Shown one piece after another: positions 17,721-27,800 of a stretch of 64,000 nt of DNA. The stretch is from Rheinheimera hassiensis. GTDB taxonomy: Bacteria > Pseudomonadota > Gammaproteobacteria > Enterobacterales > Alteromonadaceae. The notes under the pieces are model-generated. The model searched no databases, had not been told where the DNA came from, and saw only the letters and a program-made list of their open reading frames with translations. Where the stretch lies: positions 124,001 through 188,000 of the forward strand of contig NZ_JAKUJZ010000007.1 of the NCBI RefSeq assembly GCF_022436675.1. The letters run 5' to 3'. Position 1 is the first letter of the stretch, and each line of letters starts with the position of its first letter. Made by a program: the position numbers and the translations under genes.

Positions 17721-19811
17721 ATGAATAAAAGGTCAATAACCTTTGCTAAGAATCCCTTAGCCTTAGGTGTTGCATCAGCGCTGTTTGCCTTGTCAATGGC
17801 ACCGGTGCATGCAGCATCCTGGAGTCTGGGTGACGTAAATATTACCTTCGATTCCACATTTTCATACGGCGGCAGCTGGCGGGCCGAAGACAGAAATTGG
17901 GATACGATCAGTAAAGTTAATCACCCCCGTTTCGACTGGGACGGATATAACGCCGCAACCAACAATATTTATCTGCCTTCGCAAATCTGGCAGGAACCTG
18001 GCGCTTACTCAAGTAACGGTGATGCCGGTAATCTGAATTATGATAATGGTGATATGTTTAGCAGCCTGTTTAAAGGTTTGCATGAACTGTCTATTACCAA
18101 AGACAATATCGGCCTGTTTACCCGCTTTATGTATTTTTACGACTTTGCGCTGATGGATAAAGACGGTGCTTACACCAACCCGGTGTCCAACCAGAAAGTT
18201 GATCCTTGTGCTGACAAAGATGCCCGTGATTTAACCTGTCGGGATATCCGCTTACTGGATGCTTACGTTTACGGTAATTTCAGTTTTAACGACGGTATGA
18301 ACCCGGTCACGGTTAAAGTTGGCCAGCAGGTGTTAAGCTGGGGTGAAAGTACGCTGATCCAGCATGGTATTAATATTACGCCTATCGATGTCGGTGTGGC
18401 GCGAGCGCCTGGTGCCGAGTTAAAAGAAGCCTACATTCCGGTTGGTATGGCCACAATCAATATCGGTTTAACCGATAATCTGTCAACAGAGCTGTTTTAT
18501 CAGTACCAGTGGGTAAACAGCTATCTGCCGGTGCCTGGCACTTATTTCTCTACCAATGATTTTGCCGGTGAAGGTGGTTATTTACAAAATGTGCAGTTAG
18601 GTTTTGCCGGTAACCCGGATATTGATCTTGCTCATGTACTGGCCAATCTTAATGCGCTGGGATCTGCCGTTGCCGGCGGTGCACTTAGCCCTACACAGGC
18701 CGGGCAGGCTTATTTAGCTTACCCAACTAAAGTGACATTGCGCCCTTATGGCAGTGCCGGTGAAGTAGAACCTGAAGACGGTGGTGAGTATGGTATCAAG
18801 TTCGAGTATTTTGCACCGAACCTGAATGACACTGAATTTGCTCTGTATTATATGAACTACCATAGCCGGGTTCCTGTTATCTCTGGTATCGCTGCAGACT
18901 TTTCAAAGGTTTCTGACGATATCGGTCGGTTAGTAAATATGGCTGCAAACGGTGGTGTAAATAAAGATAACATAGCCAGCCTGGCAGCGTTCTCAAAAGC
19001 GCTGGTTGAATATCCGGAAGATATTCAACTTTACGGCTTTAGCTTTAACACCACTTTAGGCAATACTTCTGTTGCCGGTGAACTGGCCTATCGTCAGGAT
19101 GAACCGCTACAAATTGACGATGTAGAAATTCTGTATGCCGGTATGCCAGAGCAACTTGCTAACGCGGACTTACGTCCGGATTTAGCCGGTATCTCTCAAA
19201 TCGGTCGCGAAATTGGTGTTAAGGTTCAGCCTGGCCAGAAAGCCAACGGCTTTATCTTAAGAGACACTGTTCAGGCTCAGGTGACATTCACGCATTTATT
19301 TGGCCCGTCGTTAGGTGCTGACAACCTGTCGATGCTGGCTGAAGTAGGCGGTATCCGCATTCAGGATATGCCGGATCAAAGCGTTTTACGTTTAAATGGC
19401 CCGAATACAGATCGTAGCGGTGGCCCATTATTGGGCTGGGATGCAAATGGCAATCTGGTCAATAAAGATGGTTTACACACCGGTTTGTCAAATGGTGCTG
19501 AAACCAACCCTTTCCCAACGGCATCTGCCTGGGGTTACCGTTTATTGGCCAAAGCCGATTACAACAACGTGTTCGCCGGCGTAAACCTGTCGCAACGTGT
19601 TGTGTTTTCGCATGATGTTAACGGTATTACACCTGATCCGTTATTTTTGTTTGTCGAAGATCGTAAATCGCTCGCGTATGCCATCAGCTTTGACTATCTG
19701 AGTAAGTGGTCAGGCGAAGTGTCATATAACCTATTCTGGGGCGGTCAGGGCACAACAAATAACGTAGAAGACCGTGACTTTATCTCTTTTAACATTAAGT
19801 ACTCTATTTAA
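17721..19811 (+). CDS. DUF1302 family outer-membrane protein
   Basis: A 696-residue exported protein of the DUF1302 family, predicted to form an outer-membrane beta-barrel. It starts with a signal peptide (about residues 1-32, ending PVHAASW) and continues with aromatic, alternating beta-strand segments, ending in a strand FISFNIKYSI with the short hydrophobic terminus common in outer-membrane proteins. No enzymatic motif is visible. GGGGGAG near 17705-17712 gives a good ribosome binding site. It is the first gene of a DUF1302-DUF1329-YCF48-MMPL set; the association suggests transport of a hydrophobic compound or lipid across the envelope, but the cargo is unknown. Confidence 0.85.
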   Translation: MNKRSITFAKNPLALGVASALFALSMAPVHAASWSLGDVNITFDSTFSYGGSWRAEDRNWDTISKVNHPRFDWDGYNAATNNIYLPSQIWQEPGAYSSNGDAGNLNYDNGDMFSSLFKGLHELSITKDNIGLFTRFMYFYDFALMDKDGAYTNPVSNQKVDPCADKDARDLTCRDIRLLDAYVYGNFSFNDGMNPVTVKVGQQVLSWGESTLIQHGINITPIDVGVARAPGAELKEAYIPVGMATINIGLTDNLSTELFYQYQWVNSYLPVPGTYFSTNDFAGEGGYLQNVQLGFAGNPDIDLAHVLANLNALGSAVAGGALSPTQAGQAYLAYPTKVTLRPYGSAGEVEPEDGGEYGIKFEYFAPNLNDTEFALYYMNYHSRVPVISGIAADFSKVSDDIGRLVNMAANGGVNKDNIASLAAFSKALVEYPEDIQLYGFSFNTTLGNTSVAGELAYRQDEPLQIDDVEILYAGMPEQLANADLRPDLAGISQIGREIGVKVQPGQKANGFILRDTVQAQVTFTHLFGPSLGADNLSMLAEVGGIRIQDMPDQSVLRLNGPNTDRSGGPLLGWDANGNLVNKDGLHTGLSNGAETNPFPTASAWGYRLLAKADYNNVFAGVNLSQRVVFSHDVNGITPDPLFLFVEDRKSLAYAISFDYLSKWSGEVSYNLFWGGQGTTNNVEDRDFISFNIKYSI

Positions 19812-19827
19812 GGGACGAGCACTAATT

Positions 19828-21189
19828 ATGAAGAAACTCACCCTAATTTCGTCAGCCATTGCTCTGGTACTAAGCTGTTCAGTTACAGCAAAAATCACTT
19901 CCGAGCAGGCCGCCAGACTGGGCAATGACTTAACACCGCTTGGTGCAGAAAAGGCAGGCAATGCCGATGGTTCTATCCCAGCATGGAGTGGTGGTATTAC
20001 TACTGCGCCTGCCGGTTATTCTGCCGGTATGCACCATCCTGATCCGTTTGCCGATGATAAGATCGTATTAACTATCGACAAATCTAATCTGGAACAGCAT
20101 AAAAGCTTGTTAAGCCCGGGCCAGATAAAACTGTTTGAAATTTATCCTGATACCTACAAGATGAATATTTATCAAACACGCCGCACGGCTTCCTATCCGC
20201 AGTATGTTTATGATGCAACAAAAAATATTGCCACTAAAGCCGAGCTGATTGAAGGCGGTAACGGCATTATTAACGCCGCTATTGGTATTCCGTTTCCAAT
20301 ACCACAAAATGGCCTTGAAGCAGTATGGAACCACTTGCTGCGTTTTCGTGGTGTAGCTGCCAGCCGTAATGGTGGCCAGGCCGCACCTACTGCAGCTGGA
20401 GCCTATACGATTATTGGTTTTGATGAGCAAATTATGTTTAAGTACTCAGAGCCTACCGCAACTGCTGAAGCACTGACCGCCGAAAATATACTGTTCCGCT
20501 TTAAGCAAGGTGTAACATCGCCGGCACGCCTGGCCGGTACGGCTTTGCTGGTGCATGAAACCATGGATCAGGTGAAAACACCACGCCAGGCCTGGACATA
20601 CAATACCGGACAGCGCCGTGTGCGCAGGGCGCCGAATGTTGCGTATGATGCGCCGGGCACAGCGTCTGATGGTCTGCGTACAACAGATGATTTTGATATG
20701 TTTAACGGCTCACCGGATCGTTATAACTGGGAGCTGAAAGGTAAACAGGAACTTTATATTCCTTATAATAGTTACAAACTACACGGTAATGACGTGAAGT
20801 ATGCTGACTTATTGATGGCCGGTCACATTAATCCGGAATATGTGCGCTGGGAAAAGCACCGTGTTTGGGTGGTTGAAGCCGCATTGAAAGATGGTACCCG
20901 TCATGTCTATGGCAAACGTGTGTTTTACATCGACGAAGACAGCTGGCAAATTCATGTTGCGGATCTGTATGACAACCGCAACGAATTGTACCGTGTCGCT
21001 GTGGCTCATGGCCTGAACTACTATGAAGTGCCAACGCACTGGAGTACGTTAGAGGTATATCACGACCTTAACTCACGCCGTTATATTGCTTTGGGCCTGG
21101 ATAACGAAGATAAAATGTATAACTTCTCCGTTAACCTGACAGATGCTGATTTTACGCCTGCAGCACTGCGTCGTGAAGGTACACGTTAA
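19828..21189 (+). CDS. DUF1329 family periplasmic or outer-membrane-associated protein
   Basis: A 453-residue exported protein of the DUF1329 family. The signal peptide is short (MKKLTLISSAIALVLSCSVTA), and the mature part begins with KITSEQAARLGNDLTPLGAE, characteristic of the family. There is a cysteine in the signal region, but it is not in a convincing lipobox. DUF1329 proteins have been compared with the LolA/LolB lipoprotein-carrier fold, which would fit a role in carrying lipophilic cargo; this is family knowledge recalled, not visible here. ATG 19828 is used because it starts the signal peptide. It is 16 bases after the DUF1302 stop, in the same operon. Confidence 0.85.
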   Translation: MKKLTLISSAIALVLSCSVTAKITSEQAARLGNDLTPLGAEKAGNADGSIPAWSGGITTAPAGYSAGMHHPDPFADDKIVLTIDKSNLEQHKSLLSPGQIKLFEIYPDTYKMNIYQTRRTASYPQYVYDATKNIATKAELIEGGNGIINAAIGIPFPIPQNGLEAVWNHLLRFRGVAASRNGGQAAPTAAGAYTIIGFDEQIMFKYSEPTATAEALTAENILFRFKQGVTSPARLAGTALLVHETMDQVKTPRQAWTYNTGQRRVRRAPNVAYDAPGTASDGLRTTDDFDMFNGSPDRYNWELKGKQELYIPYNSYKLHGNDVKYADLLMAGHINPEYVRWEKHRVWVVEAALKDGTRHVYGKRVFYIDEDSWQIHVADLYDNRNELYRVAVAHGLNYYEVPTHWSTLEVYHDLNSRRYIALGLDNEDKMYNFSVNLTDADFTPAALRREGTR

Positions 21190-21208
21190 GTTAAGTTGAT
21201 ACCCGGTT

Positions 21209-21236
21209 ACGGTTGGCTTAGTGCCAACCGTTTTTA
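21209..21236 (+). terminator. Intrinsic terminator after DUF1329 gene
   Basis: ACGGTTGGC and GCCAACCGT (21209-21231) form a 9-bp stem with a 5-nt loop, followed by a T-run to 21235. Because the next gene begins only about 35 bases further on, it may act as a partial terminator that lowers expression of the YCF48-MMPL pair relative to the barrel and DUF1329 protein. Confidence 0.85.
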
Positions 21237-21269
21237 TTTAGAAAGTCGAATAGAGTAAATGCTCAGATT

Positions 21270-22304
21270 ATGTTGAATAAATTCATCTGGTTATTGGCAG
21301 CCAGTGCTGTAGCTGCTGTTACACCATTTATGTTGCAAGCACAGCCAACAGAGCTCCAGGCAGCCTATCAGATGCCGCAGGCAAGCAAGGCCCTGCTGAC
21401 AGATCTTGTGAAGGTGGATGGGCAGAAACTGGTTGCAGTGGGTGAACGCGGACATATTCTGCTTAGTCAGGATGGCCAGAGCTGGACACAGGCACAAGTA
21501 CCGGTGCAGGCAAATTTAAACAGCGTCTATTTTATTAATCCGCAGCAGGGCTGGGCCGTTGGCCATGATGCCACTATTTTGGTAACTGCAGACGGTGGTG
21601 CAAGCTGGCAGCTACAACATTACTCGCCAGAAACAGATAAGCCGCTGTTTGATATTTACTTTGCGGATGCTAAAAAAGGTATTGCCGTAGGCGCCTACGG
21701 TATTTTCTATCGCACGGATGACGGTGGTGAAAGTTGGCATAAGCACTTTCATGAAGAGTTACTCCTTGAAGCAGACCGTGAGTATTTAGCTGAGCTGAAA
21801 GAAACAGATCCAGAAAGTTATCAAATTGAAACCGAAGCCTTACTGCCGCATTTTAACCGGCTTTATGCCGATGGTGATGCGTTATATATGATTGGTGAAG
21901 CAGGCTTTGCGGCAAAAAGTGTTAATTTGGGTGACAACTGGCAGCGGCTGGACGAGTTTTATAACGGTTCATTGTTTGATATAACCCGCACGCCACAAAG
22001 GGCGTTGCTGGCGGTTGGCCTGCGTGGGCATGCGTTTATCAGCCAGGACCAGGGTATGCACTGGCAACAAATCACACTTAGTAAAAATGCCACCTTAAAC
22101 AGCGCGTTTTCCGACGACAACGGTTCGGTTTATCTGGTTGGTAACGCCGGCACGCTACTTATCAGCCGTGATGGTGCAACAAGCTTTACTGATTACTCCC
22201 AAGCTGATGGTAAGGCCATAGTTAACGGCCTGGTATGGCACAATCAGCTGATATTAGTAACCGAAACCGGTGTTAGAACAGTCAACCTGAGTGAACTGAA
22301 ATAA
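21270..22304 (+). CDS. YCF48-like beta-propeller protein (BNR/Asp-box repeats), exported
   Basis: A 344-residue periplasmic protein with an N-terminal signal peptide (ending near FMLQAQP) and about six Asp-box-like repeats, for example ILLSQDGQSW, ILVTADGGASW, FYRTDDGGESW, FISQDQGMHW and LLISRDGATSF. These mark a beta-propeller related to the plant/cyanobacterial photosystem II assembly factor Ycf48. In a non-photosynthetic bacterium the role must be different; its place directly before an MMPL permease (1-base gap) suggests it is a periplasmic partner of that transporter. No sialidase or glycosidase active site is seen. Confidence 0.85.
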   Translation: MLNKFIWLLAASAVAAVTPFMLQAQPTELQAAYQMPQASKALLTDLVKVDGQKLVAVGERGHILLSQDGQSWTQAQVPVQANLNSVYFINPQQGWAVGHDATILVTADGGASWQLQHYSPETDKPLFDIYFADAKKGIAVGAYGIFYRTDDGGESWHKHFHEELLLEADREYLAELKETDPESYQIETEALLPHFNRLYADGDALYMIGEAGFAAKSVNLGDNWQRLDEFYNGSLFDITRTPQRALLAVGLRGHAFISQDQGMHWQQITLSKNATLNSAFSDDNGSVYLVGNAGTLLISRDGATSFTDYSQADGKAIVNGLVWHNQLILVTETGVRTVNLSELK

Positions 22305-22305
22305 G

Positions 22306-24627
22306 ATGAGTTTAAATCGTTTGGTGAATAAGTTTGAGTACACGTTGTTTCGTCATCGTGCTCTGGTCATTGTCGCGTTTTTGCTGGCAACACTGTTTTT
22401 ACTGTTTAAAGCTACCAGCATTAAGCTGGATGCGGCTTTTACAAAAAATATTCCGTTAAAACATGAGTATATGCAAACCTATTTGCGCCATGCTCAAGAC
22501 TTTGGCGGTGCGAATAATATTCTTATTTCATTATGCGACGAAAGCGGAAATATTTTTAATGCCGGCTTTTTTACTACTTTACGCCAGGCCCATGATGAGT
22601 TGGTTTATACCTCGGGTGTTGATCGGGTACAGGTAAAGTCGTTATTTAGCCCCAGCACCCGTTTTGTTGAAGTTGTTGAGGACGGTTTTGCCGGTGGGCC
22701 AGTGATCCCAGCCGATTTTGTCGCCGATGCAGCAGGTTTGGCCAAAGTAAAAGAAAATACCGAAAAAGCCGGTGTAGTGGGCCGTATGGTGGCTGATGAT
22801 TATAGCTGCGCCATGATTTCTGCCCAGTTGCTTGAAGTTGACCCCGATACCGGCGAAAAGCTGGATACCATTAATTTTGCGTCGGTGCTGGAGCAAAATA
22901 TCCGCAATAAATACCAAAACGATAGCACCAGTGTGCATATTATCGGCTTTGCCAAGATGGTTGGCGATGTGGCTGATGGCGCCAAAGGTGTGTTGGTATT
23001 CTTTGCCATCGCTATTGCTATAACCTCAATAATGGTGCTGTTTTTCTGTCGTTCAGTAATGCTGACCATCCTACCTATAGCCTGCTCATTAATTGCCGTA
23101 GTCTGGCAAATGGGCTTGTTATCAGCACTCGGGTTTGGCATTGACCCAATGTCTATTTTGGTGCCATTTCTGGTATTTGCCATCGGTGTCAGCCATGGCG
23201 TACAGATGATTAACTCTACCGGCAAACGGGTTGCTGCCGGTATGAACGCCAAAACAGCAGCTCAGGCCAGCTTCAGAAAATTGCTGGTTCCAGGTGGGGT
23301 GGCGCTGTTATCTGATACAGTTGGCTTTTTAACTCTGCTGATTATTGAAATTGGGGTTATCCGCGAATTAGCCATTACCGCCAGCTTAGGTGTGGCAGTT
23401 ATTATCCTGACTAACCTGATTTTGCTGCCGGTGCTAATGTCTTTTGTTAAATTCAGCAACCGTTATAAAGAACGCGCTGCGGCACCCACGCCTAAAACAG
23501 ATAAAATCTGGTTTGCGCTGTCGGCTTTTGCTACCCGTAAATATGCTGCTGTTATATTGCTGGTTACTGCAGCGTTGTTTGCTTTTGGTTATCTGCAGAG
23601 CCAGTCTCTTAAAATTGGGGATTTGCACGAGGGGGCGCCAGCTTTACACGAGACCTCGCGCTACAACGTAGACACCAAGCTGATTACTGAACTCTATGCT
23701 ATTTCTGTCGATTACTTAAATGTCATGGTAGAGACGATTCCCAGTGCCTGTACTGAACATGACATTATGGCAAAAATTGACACCTTTCAGTGGCTGATGG
23801 AAAACGTCGAAGGCGTGCAGTCAGCGGTGTCATTGCCTTCAGTGTCTAAAGCCATTAATGCAGCCTTTAATGAGGGCAATGTTAAGTGGCGATCGCTACC
23901 GCGCAATACGCAAAGTCTGGTTCAGGCATCTGCCCGTGTTGAAACCAGCACAGGCCTGCTAAATGCAGATTGTTCTGTCATGCCGGTTATTCTGTTCTTA
24001 CAAGACCATAAAGCAGAAACGATTGAACGGGTGGTATCAGCGGCCAAAAAATATGGTGCTGAGCTGGGTGACGAGCAAACCCGCTTTATGTTGGCGTCTG
24101 GCCCGGCAGGGGTAATGGCCGCAACCAACGAGGCTGTGTCAGAAGCCCAGCAGCCGATGATGTGGTATGTATATGGTGCCGTGATCCTGCTGTGTTTACT
24201 AAGCTTCCGCTCCTTGCGCGCTACTATTTCAGTGATCTTGCCTTTGTATGTGGTGTCGGTGTTGGCTACGGCACTCATGACAAAACTGCAGATAGGTTTA
24301 ACCGTATCAACTTTACCGGTTATTGCACTGGGCGTTGGTATTGGTGTGGATTACGGTATTTATATTCTGTCGAATATGACGCAAATGCTGCGCGACGGCA
24401 TGCCTGTACGCCAAGCCTACTTTGAAGCACTAAAAGAGCGGGGCAGTGCAGTGTTATTTACCGGTATCACTTTAGCCATCGGTGTTAGTACCTGGGTGTT
24501 TTCGGCGCTGAAATTTCAGGTCGATATGGGTATTTTGCTAACCTTTATGTTTATTGTGAATATGCTTGGTGCCATTTTGGTGCTGCCGGCACTGGCAGCG
24601 TTTTTGTGGCGTGATAAGACTAAATAA
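22306..24627 (+). CDS. MMPL/RND-superfamily transporter
   Basis: A 773-residue inner-membrane protein of the RND superfamily, MMPL type, predicted to move lipids or other hydrophobic molecules using the proton gradient. The layout is the usual two-fold repeat: TM1 (about 20-38), a large periplasmic loop, TM2-6 (about 225-385), TM7 (about 415), a second loop, and TM8-12 (about 615-768). The sterol-sensing-domain-like stretches FLVFAIGVSHGVQM and LGVGIGVDYGIYIL are visible. ATG 22306 lies one base after the YCF48-like gene stop. It is the last gene of the DUF1302-DUF1329-YCF48-MMPL set. Confidence 0.88.
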   Translation: MSLNRLVNKFEYTLFRHRALVIVAFLLATLFLLFKATSIKLDAAFTKNIPLKHEYMQTYLRHAQDFGGANNILISLCDESGNIFNAGFFTTLRQAHDELVYTSGVDRVQVKSLFSPSTRFVEVVEDGFAGGPVIPADFVADAAGLAKVKENTEKAGVVGRMVADDYSCAMISAQLLEVDPDTGEKLDTINFASVLEQNIRNKYQNDSTSVHIIGFAKMVGDVADGAKGVLVFFAIAIAITSIMVLFFCRSVMLTILPIACSLIAVVWQMGLLSALGFGIDPMSILVPFLVFAIGVSHGVQMINSTGKRVAAGMNAKTAAQASFRKLLVPGGVALLSDTVGFLTLLIIEIGVIRELAITASLGVAVIILTNLILLPVLMSFVKFSNRYKERAAAPTPKTDKIWFALSAFATRKYAAVILLVTAALFAFGYLQSQSLKIGDLHEGAPALHETSRYNVDTKLITELYAISVDYLNVMVETIPSACTEHDIMAKIDTFQWLMENVEGVQSAVSLPSVSKAINAAFNEGNVKWRSLPRNTQSLVQASARVETSTGLLNADCSVMPVILFLQDHKAETIERVVSAAKKYGAELGDEQTRFMLASGPAGVMAATNEAVSEAQQPMMWYVYGAVILLCLLSFRSLRATISVILPLYVVSVLATALMTKLQIGLTVSTLPVIALGVGIGVDYGIYILSNMTQMLRDGMPVRQAYFEALKERGSAVLFTGITLAIGVSTWVFSALKFQVDMGILLTFMFIVNMLGAILVLPALAAFLWRDKTK

Positions 24628-24646
24628 TTTTTGCATGAATAAACAC

Positions 24647-24672
24647 GAAAATGGCCGAAAGGCCATTTTCTA
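24647..24672. terminator. Intrinsic terminator after MMPL gene
   Basis: GAAAATGGCC (24647-24656) and GGCCATTTTC (24661-24670) are perfect 10-bp arms around a GAAA tetraloop. The T-run is part of the stem. It could work in both directions. Confidence 0.88.
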
Positions 24673-24713
24673 TTTAAAGTGGGTGAATAAGTTGTCAGAG
24701 TCTTTAAAAATCA

Positions 24714-24726
24714 CTGGTTTAACCAG
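24714..24726. promoter_or_regulatory. 13-bp palindrome in the glutamate dehydrogenase leader
   Basis: CTGGTT-T-AACCAG is a perfect dyad with a single central base, in the non-coding leader about 120 bases before the dehydrogenase start. The form suits a dimeric regulator, but no regulator is identified and no strong sigma-70 promoter is seen beside it. It partly echoes the arms at 17450 and 17504 (CTGGTTT / AAACCAG). Confidence 0.35.
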
Positions 24727-24848
24727 CACAAAAGCCCCAAATAGTACTCGAAAAGCGCTACAATTGGCACTACACTGCGCAGCTGACACGATCCGGTATG
24801 TTCGGTACATCCTGCTGCTAAAGCGGTGACTGCAAAAAGGATATAAAA

Positions 24849-27800
24849 ATGGCACTGATAGACGGTCAACCCTCTGTTCTACTACAAAACGTAAGCAAAC
24901 TGATTAAACAAAAAGTGAAAGACCAGGTGAGTCTGGTCGAAAAATTCGCCTACACCCTATATGGCAACATGTCGAATGAAGACTTAGTTGGGCGTAATGA
25001 CAGTGATTTATACGGCGCGGCGCTGAGTTTATGGCAGACTTTTAATGGTCATGCTGAACCTGCGTCGATGATCCGCGTTTTTAACCCGGAAATTGCCAAA
25101 CATGGCTGGGAGTCTAAGCACACTATCGTAGAAATAGTGGTACAAGACTTGCCATTTCTGGTCGACTCAGTACGGATGGCATTAAACCGCCAGTCTATAG
25201 CGGCGCACTTGCTGCTGCACTACCCACTGCAAACTGAGCGTGACAGCAAAGGCCAAATCACCGATTTCTTTAAACTGGGTAGCAAAGCCAAAGCCAGCAC
25301 CCAGCAAACGGTATTTCACATTGAAATTGACCGCCTGACAGGTAAAGCGGCCATTGACAGCTTAACCGATGAACTGCACTCGGTAATGGAAGATGTGTCG
25401 CTGGCAGTACAAGACTGGCAACCCGCACGGGACAAGCTGCAACAGGTTATTAAAGCGCTACCTAAGCAAGCCGGTAAAGCTTCTGCCGAAGATGTTAAAG
25501 ACGTCACCGAGTTTTTAAACTGGCTGGCCAAAGATAACTTTACCTTGTTGGGTTACCGCGAATACACCATTGGGCCGGTAAAAGGCGATTATAAAATCAG
25601 TGGTATCGATGATACATCGCTGGGTTTAATGCGCCGCTCTGCAGCACGTGATCTGATGTTGTCTGAACTGCCGGAAACCGGCCGTAAGCAGGCGATCAGT
25701 AACGGCTTGTTGATCCTGACTAAAACTAATAACAAGTCACGCGTACATCGCCCGGCGTATATTGACTACATCGGCGTGAAAAAATTTGATAAAGATGGCA
25801 AGGTAATTGGTGAAGACCGCTTTATTGGTTTGTACTCATCCTCGTTATATAACAACAGTGCTGCAGATATTCCTCTGCTGAAAAACAAGCTTGCCACCGT
25901 AATGCAAAAGTCTGAGTTTGCCACAGGCACGCATGCGTATAAGGCATTGCTGAATATTCTGGAAACCTATCCGCGCGATGAGCTTATTCAGGCAACGGCA
26001 GATGAGTTGCTGCATGTGGCTATGGGTGTGTTGCAAATGCAAGAGCGTGATATGACACGCCTGTTTATGCGCAAAGACAGCTTTGGCCGCTTTGTTACTG
26101 CTATGGTGTATGTGCCGCGCGAGCGTTACAACACCCAACTGCGTAAAGAAACCCAGGCCATATTGCAACGCGCGCTTGGAAGCGCAGAACCGGTTGAGTT
26201 TACAACTTATTTCTCTGAATCTGTGTTGGCACGTACCCATTATCTGGTGCGGATCAACGATAGCCATGTCGAGTATAAAGTGAAAGAAATTGAGCGTAAT
26301 TTAGTTGAAGCGGCCCGCACCTGGGAAGATAAATTAGAAAGCGCCTTATTGGGTGTCTATGGTGAAGCCCGCGGTCGTGAGCTGATTGGCAAATACGTTA
26401 ATGCCTTCCCGCGTAGCTACAAAGAAGAAATGCTGCCAAACGACGCGCTGGTTGATATTGGCAAACTTGAAGCATTAAATGATGATCACAAGCTGGAAAT
26501 GCTGTTTTACCGGCCACAGGAAGAAAAAGCCGATAGCAAAGCGGTGCGGCTGAACCTGTTCCATAAAGATCATCCTATTCATTTGTCTGATGTCTTGCCG
26601 ATGCTGGAAAACTTCGGCCTGCGTGTTATTGGTGAAACACCCTACGCAGTTAAATGTGCCGATGGCAGTGTAAGCTGGATTTTAAACTTCGCTATGGAGC
26701 TTAACTGCGCTATACCGGCCGATTTTGAAGCCGCACAGCAGTCATTCCAGGATTCTTTTGCCAAAGTATGGGCTGGCCAGTTGGAGGACGACGGTTTTAA
26801 CCGTTTGATCCTGGGGGCAGGTTTAAGCGGGCGTGAGGCATCTTTACTGCGTGCGTTAGCTAAATACAAACGTCAGATTGGCGGCACCTTCAGCCAGTCT
26901 TATGTTGAAAGCACTTTTGCCCGTTATGCCGAGTTGGCTAATCTGCTGGTGCAGCTGTTTAATAACAAATTTGATCCCAAATCGAAAACCAGCAGCAAAG
27001 TGGCTGATAAGCTGGAAGAGCAGATCGCATCTCAGCTGGAAAATGTGGCTAACCTGGATGATGACCGCATTATCCGCCGTTTTGTCGACATGATTAAAGC
27101 CATACTGCGCACTAACTATTTCCAGAAAAATGCCGAGGGTAACGATAAACCCTATATTTCTTTTAAGATTAAGTCTGGTTTAATTCCGGATATGCCACTG
27201 CCAACACCGATGTTTGAGATTTTCGTGTACTCGCCCAGAGTTGAAGGTGTGCATCTGCGCTTTGGTAAGGTCGCCCGCGGTGGTTTGCGCTGGTCTGATC
27301 GGCGTGAAGATTTCCGCACTGAGGTGCTGGGGCTGGTAAAAGCACAAACAGTAAAAAACACGGTAATAGTGCCTACAGGGTCTAAAGGTGGTTTTGTCTG
27401 TAAAAAGCTGCCTGAAACTGGTGGTCGTGAAGCTTTCCTCAATGAAGGTAAAGACTGTTACCGCACTTTTATCCGTGGTTTGCTGGACGTCACAGACAAC
27501 ATCGTACAAGGCACCATAGTGCCGCCAAAAGATGTTGTACGCCATGACGAAGACGACCCTTATCTGGTTGTAGCGGCAGACAAAGGCACGGCGACTTTCT
27601 CAGATATTTCTAACGGTATTTCAGAAGAGTATAACTTCTGGTTAGGTGATGCTTTTGCCTCAGGTGGCTCTAACGGCTATGACCATAAGAAGATGGGTAT
27701 TACCGCGCGCGGTGGCTGGGAGTCGGTTAAACGCCACTTCCGCGAAGTAGGCATTGACTGTCAAACCACAGATTTTACCTGTGTCGGTATAGGTGATATG

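Noticed and set aside
21270..22304. A photosynthesis gene (Ycf48) or sialidase
   Set aside because: No photosystem genes are present and no sialidase active-site residues are visible; only the Asp-box propeller repeats are shared.
24765..24779. Sigma-54-like promoter (TGGCAC then TGC) upstream of the glutamate dehydrogenase
   Set aside because: The GG to GC distance is one base short of the required 10 bases, and the -12 element does not match TTGC.
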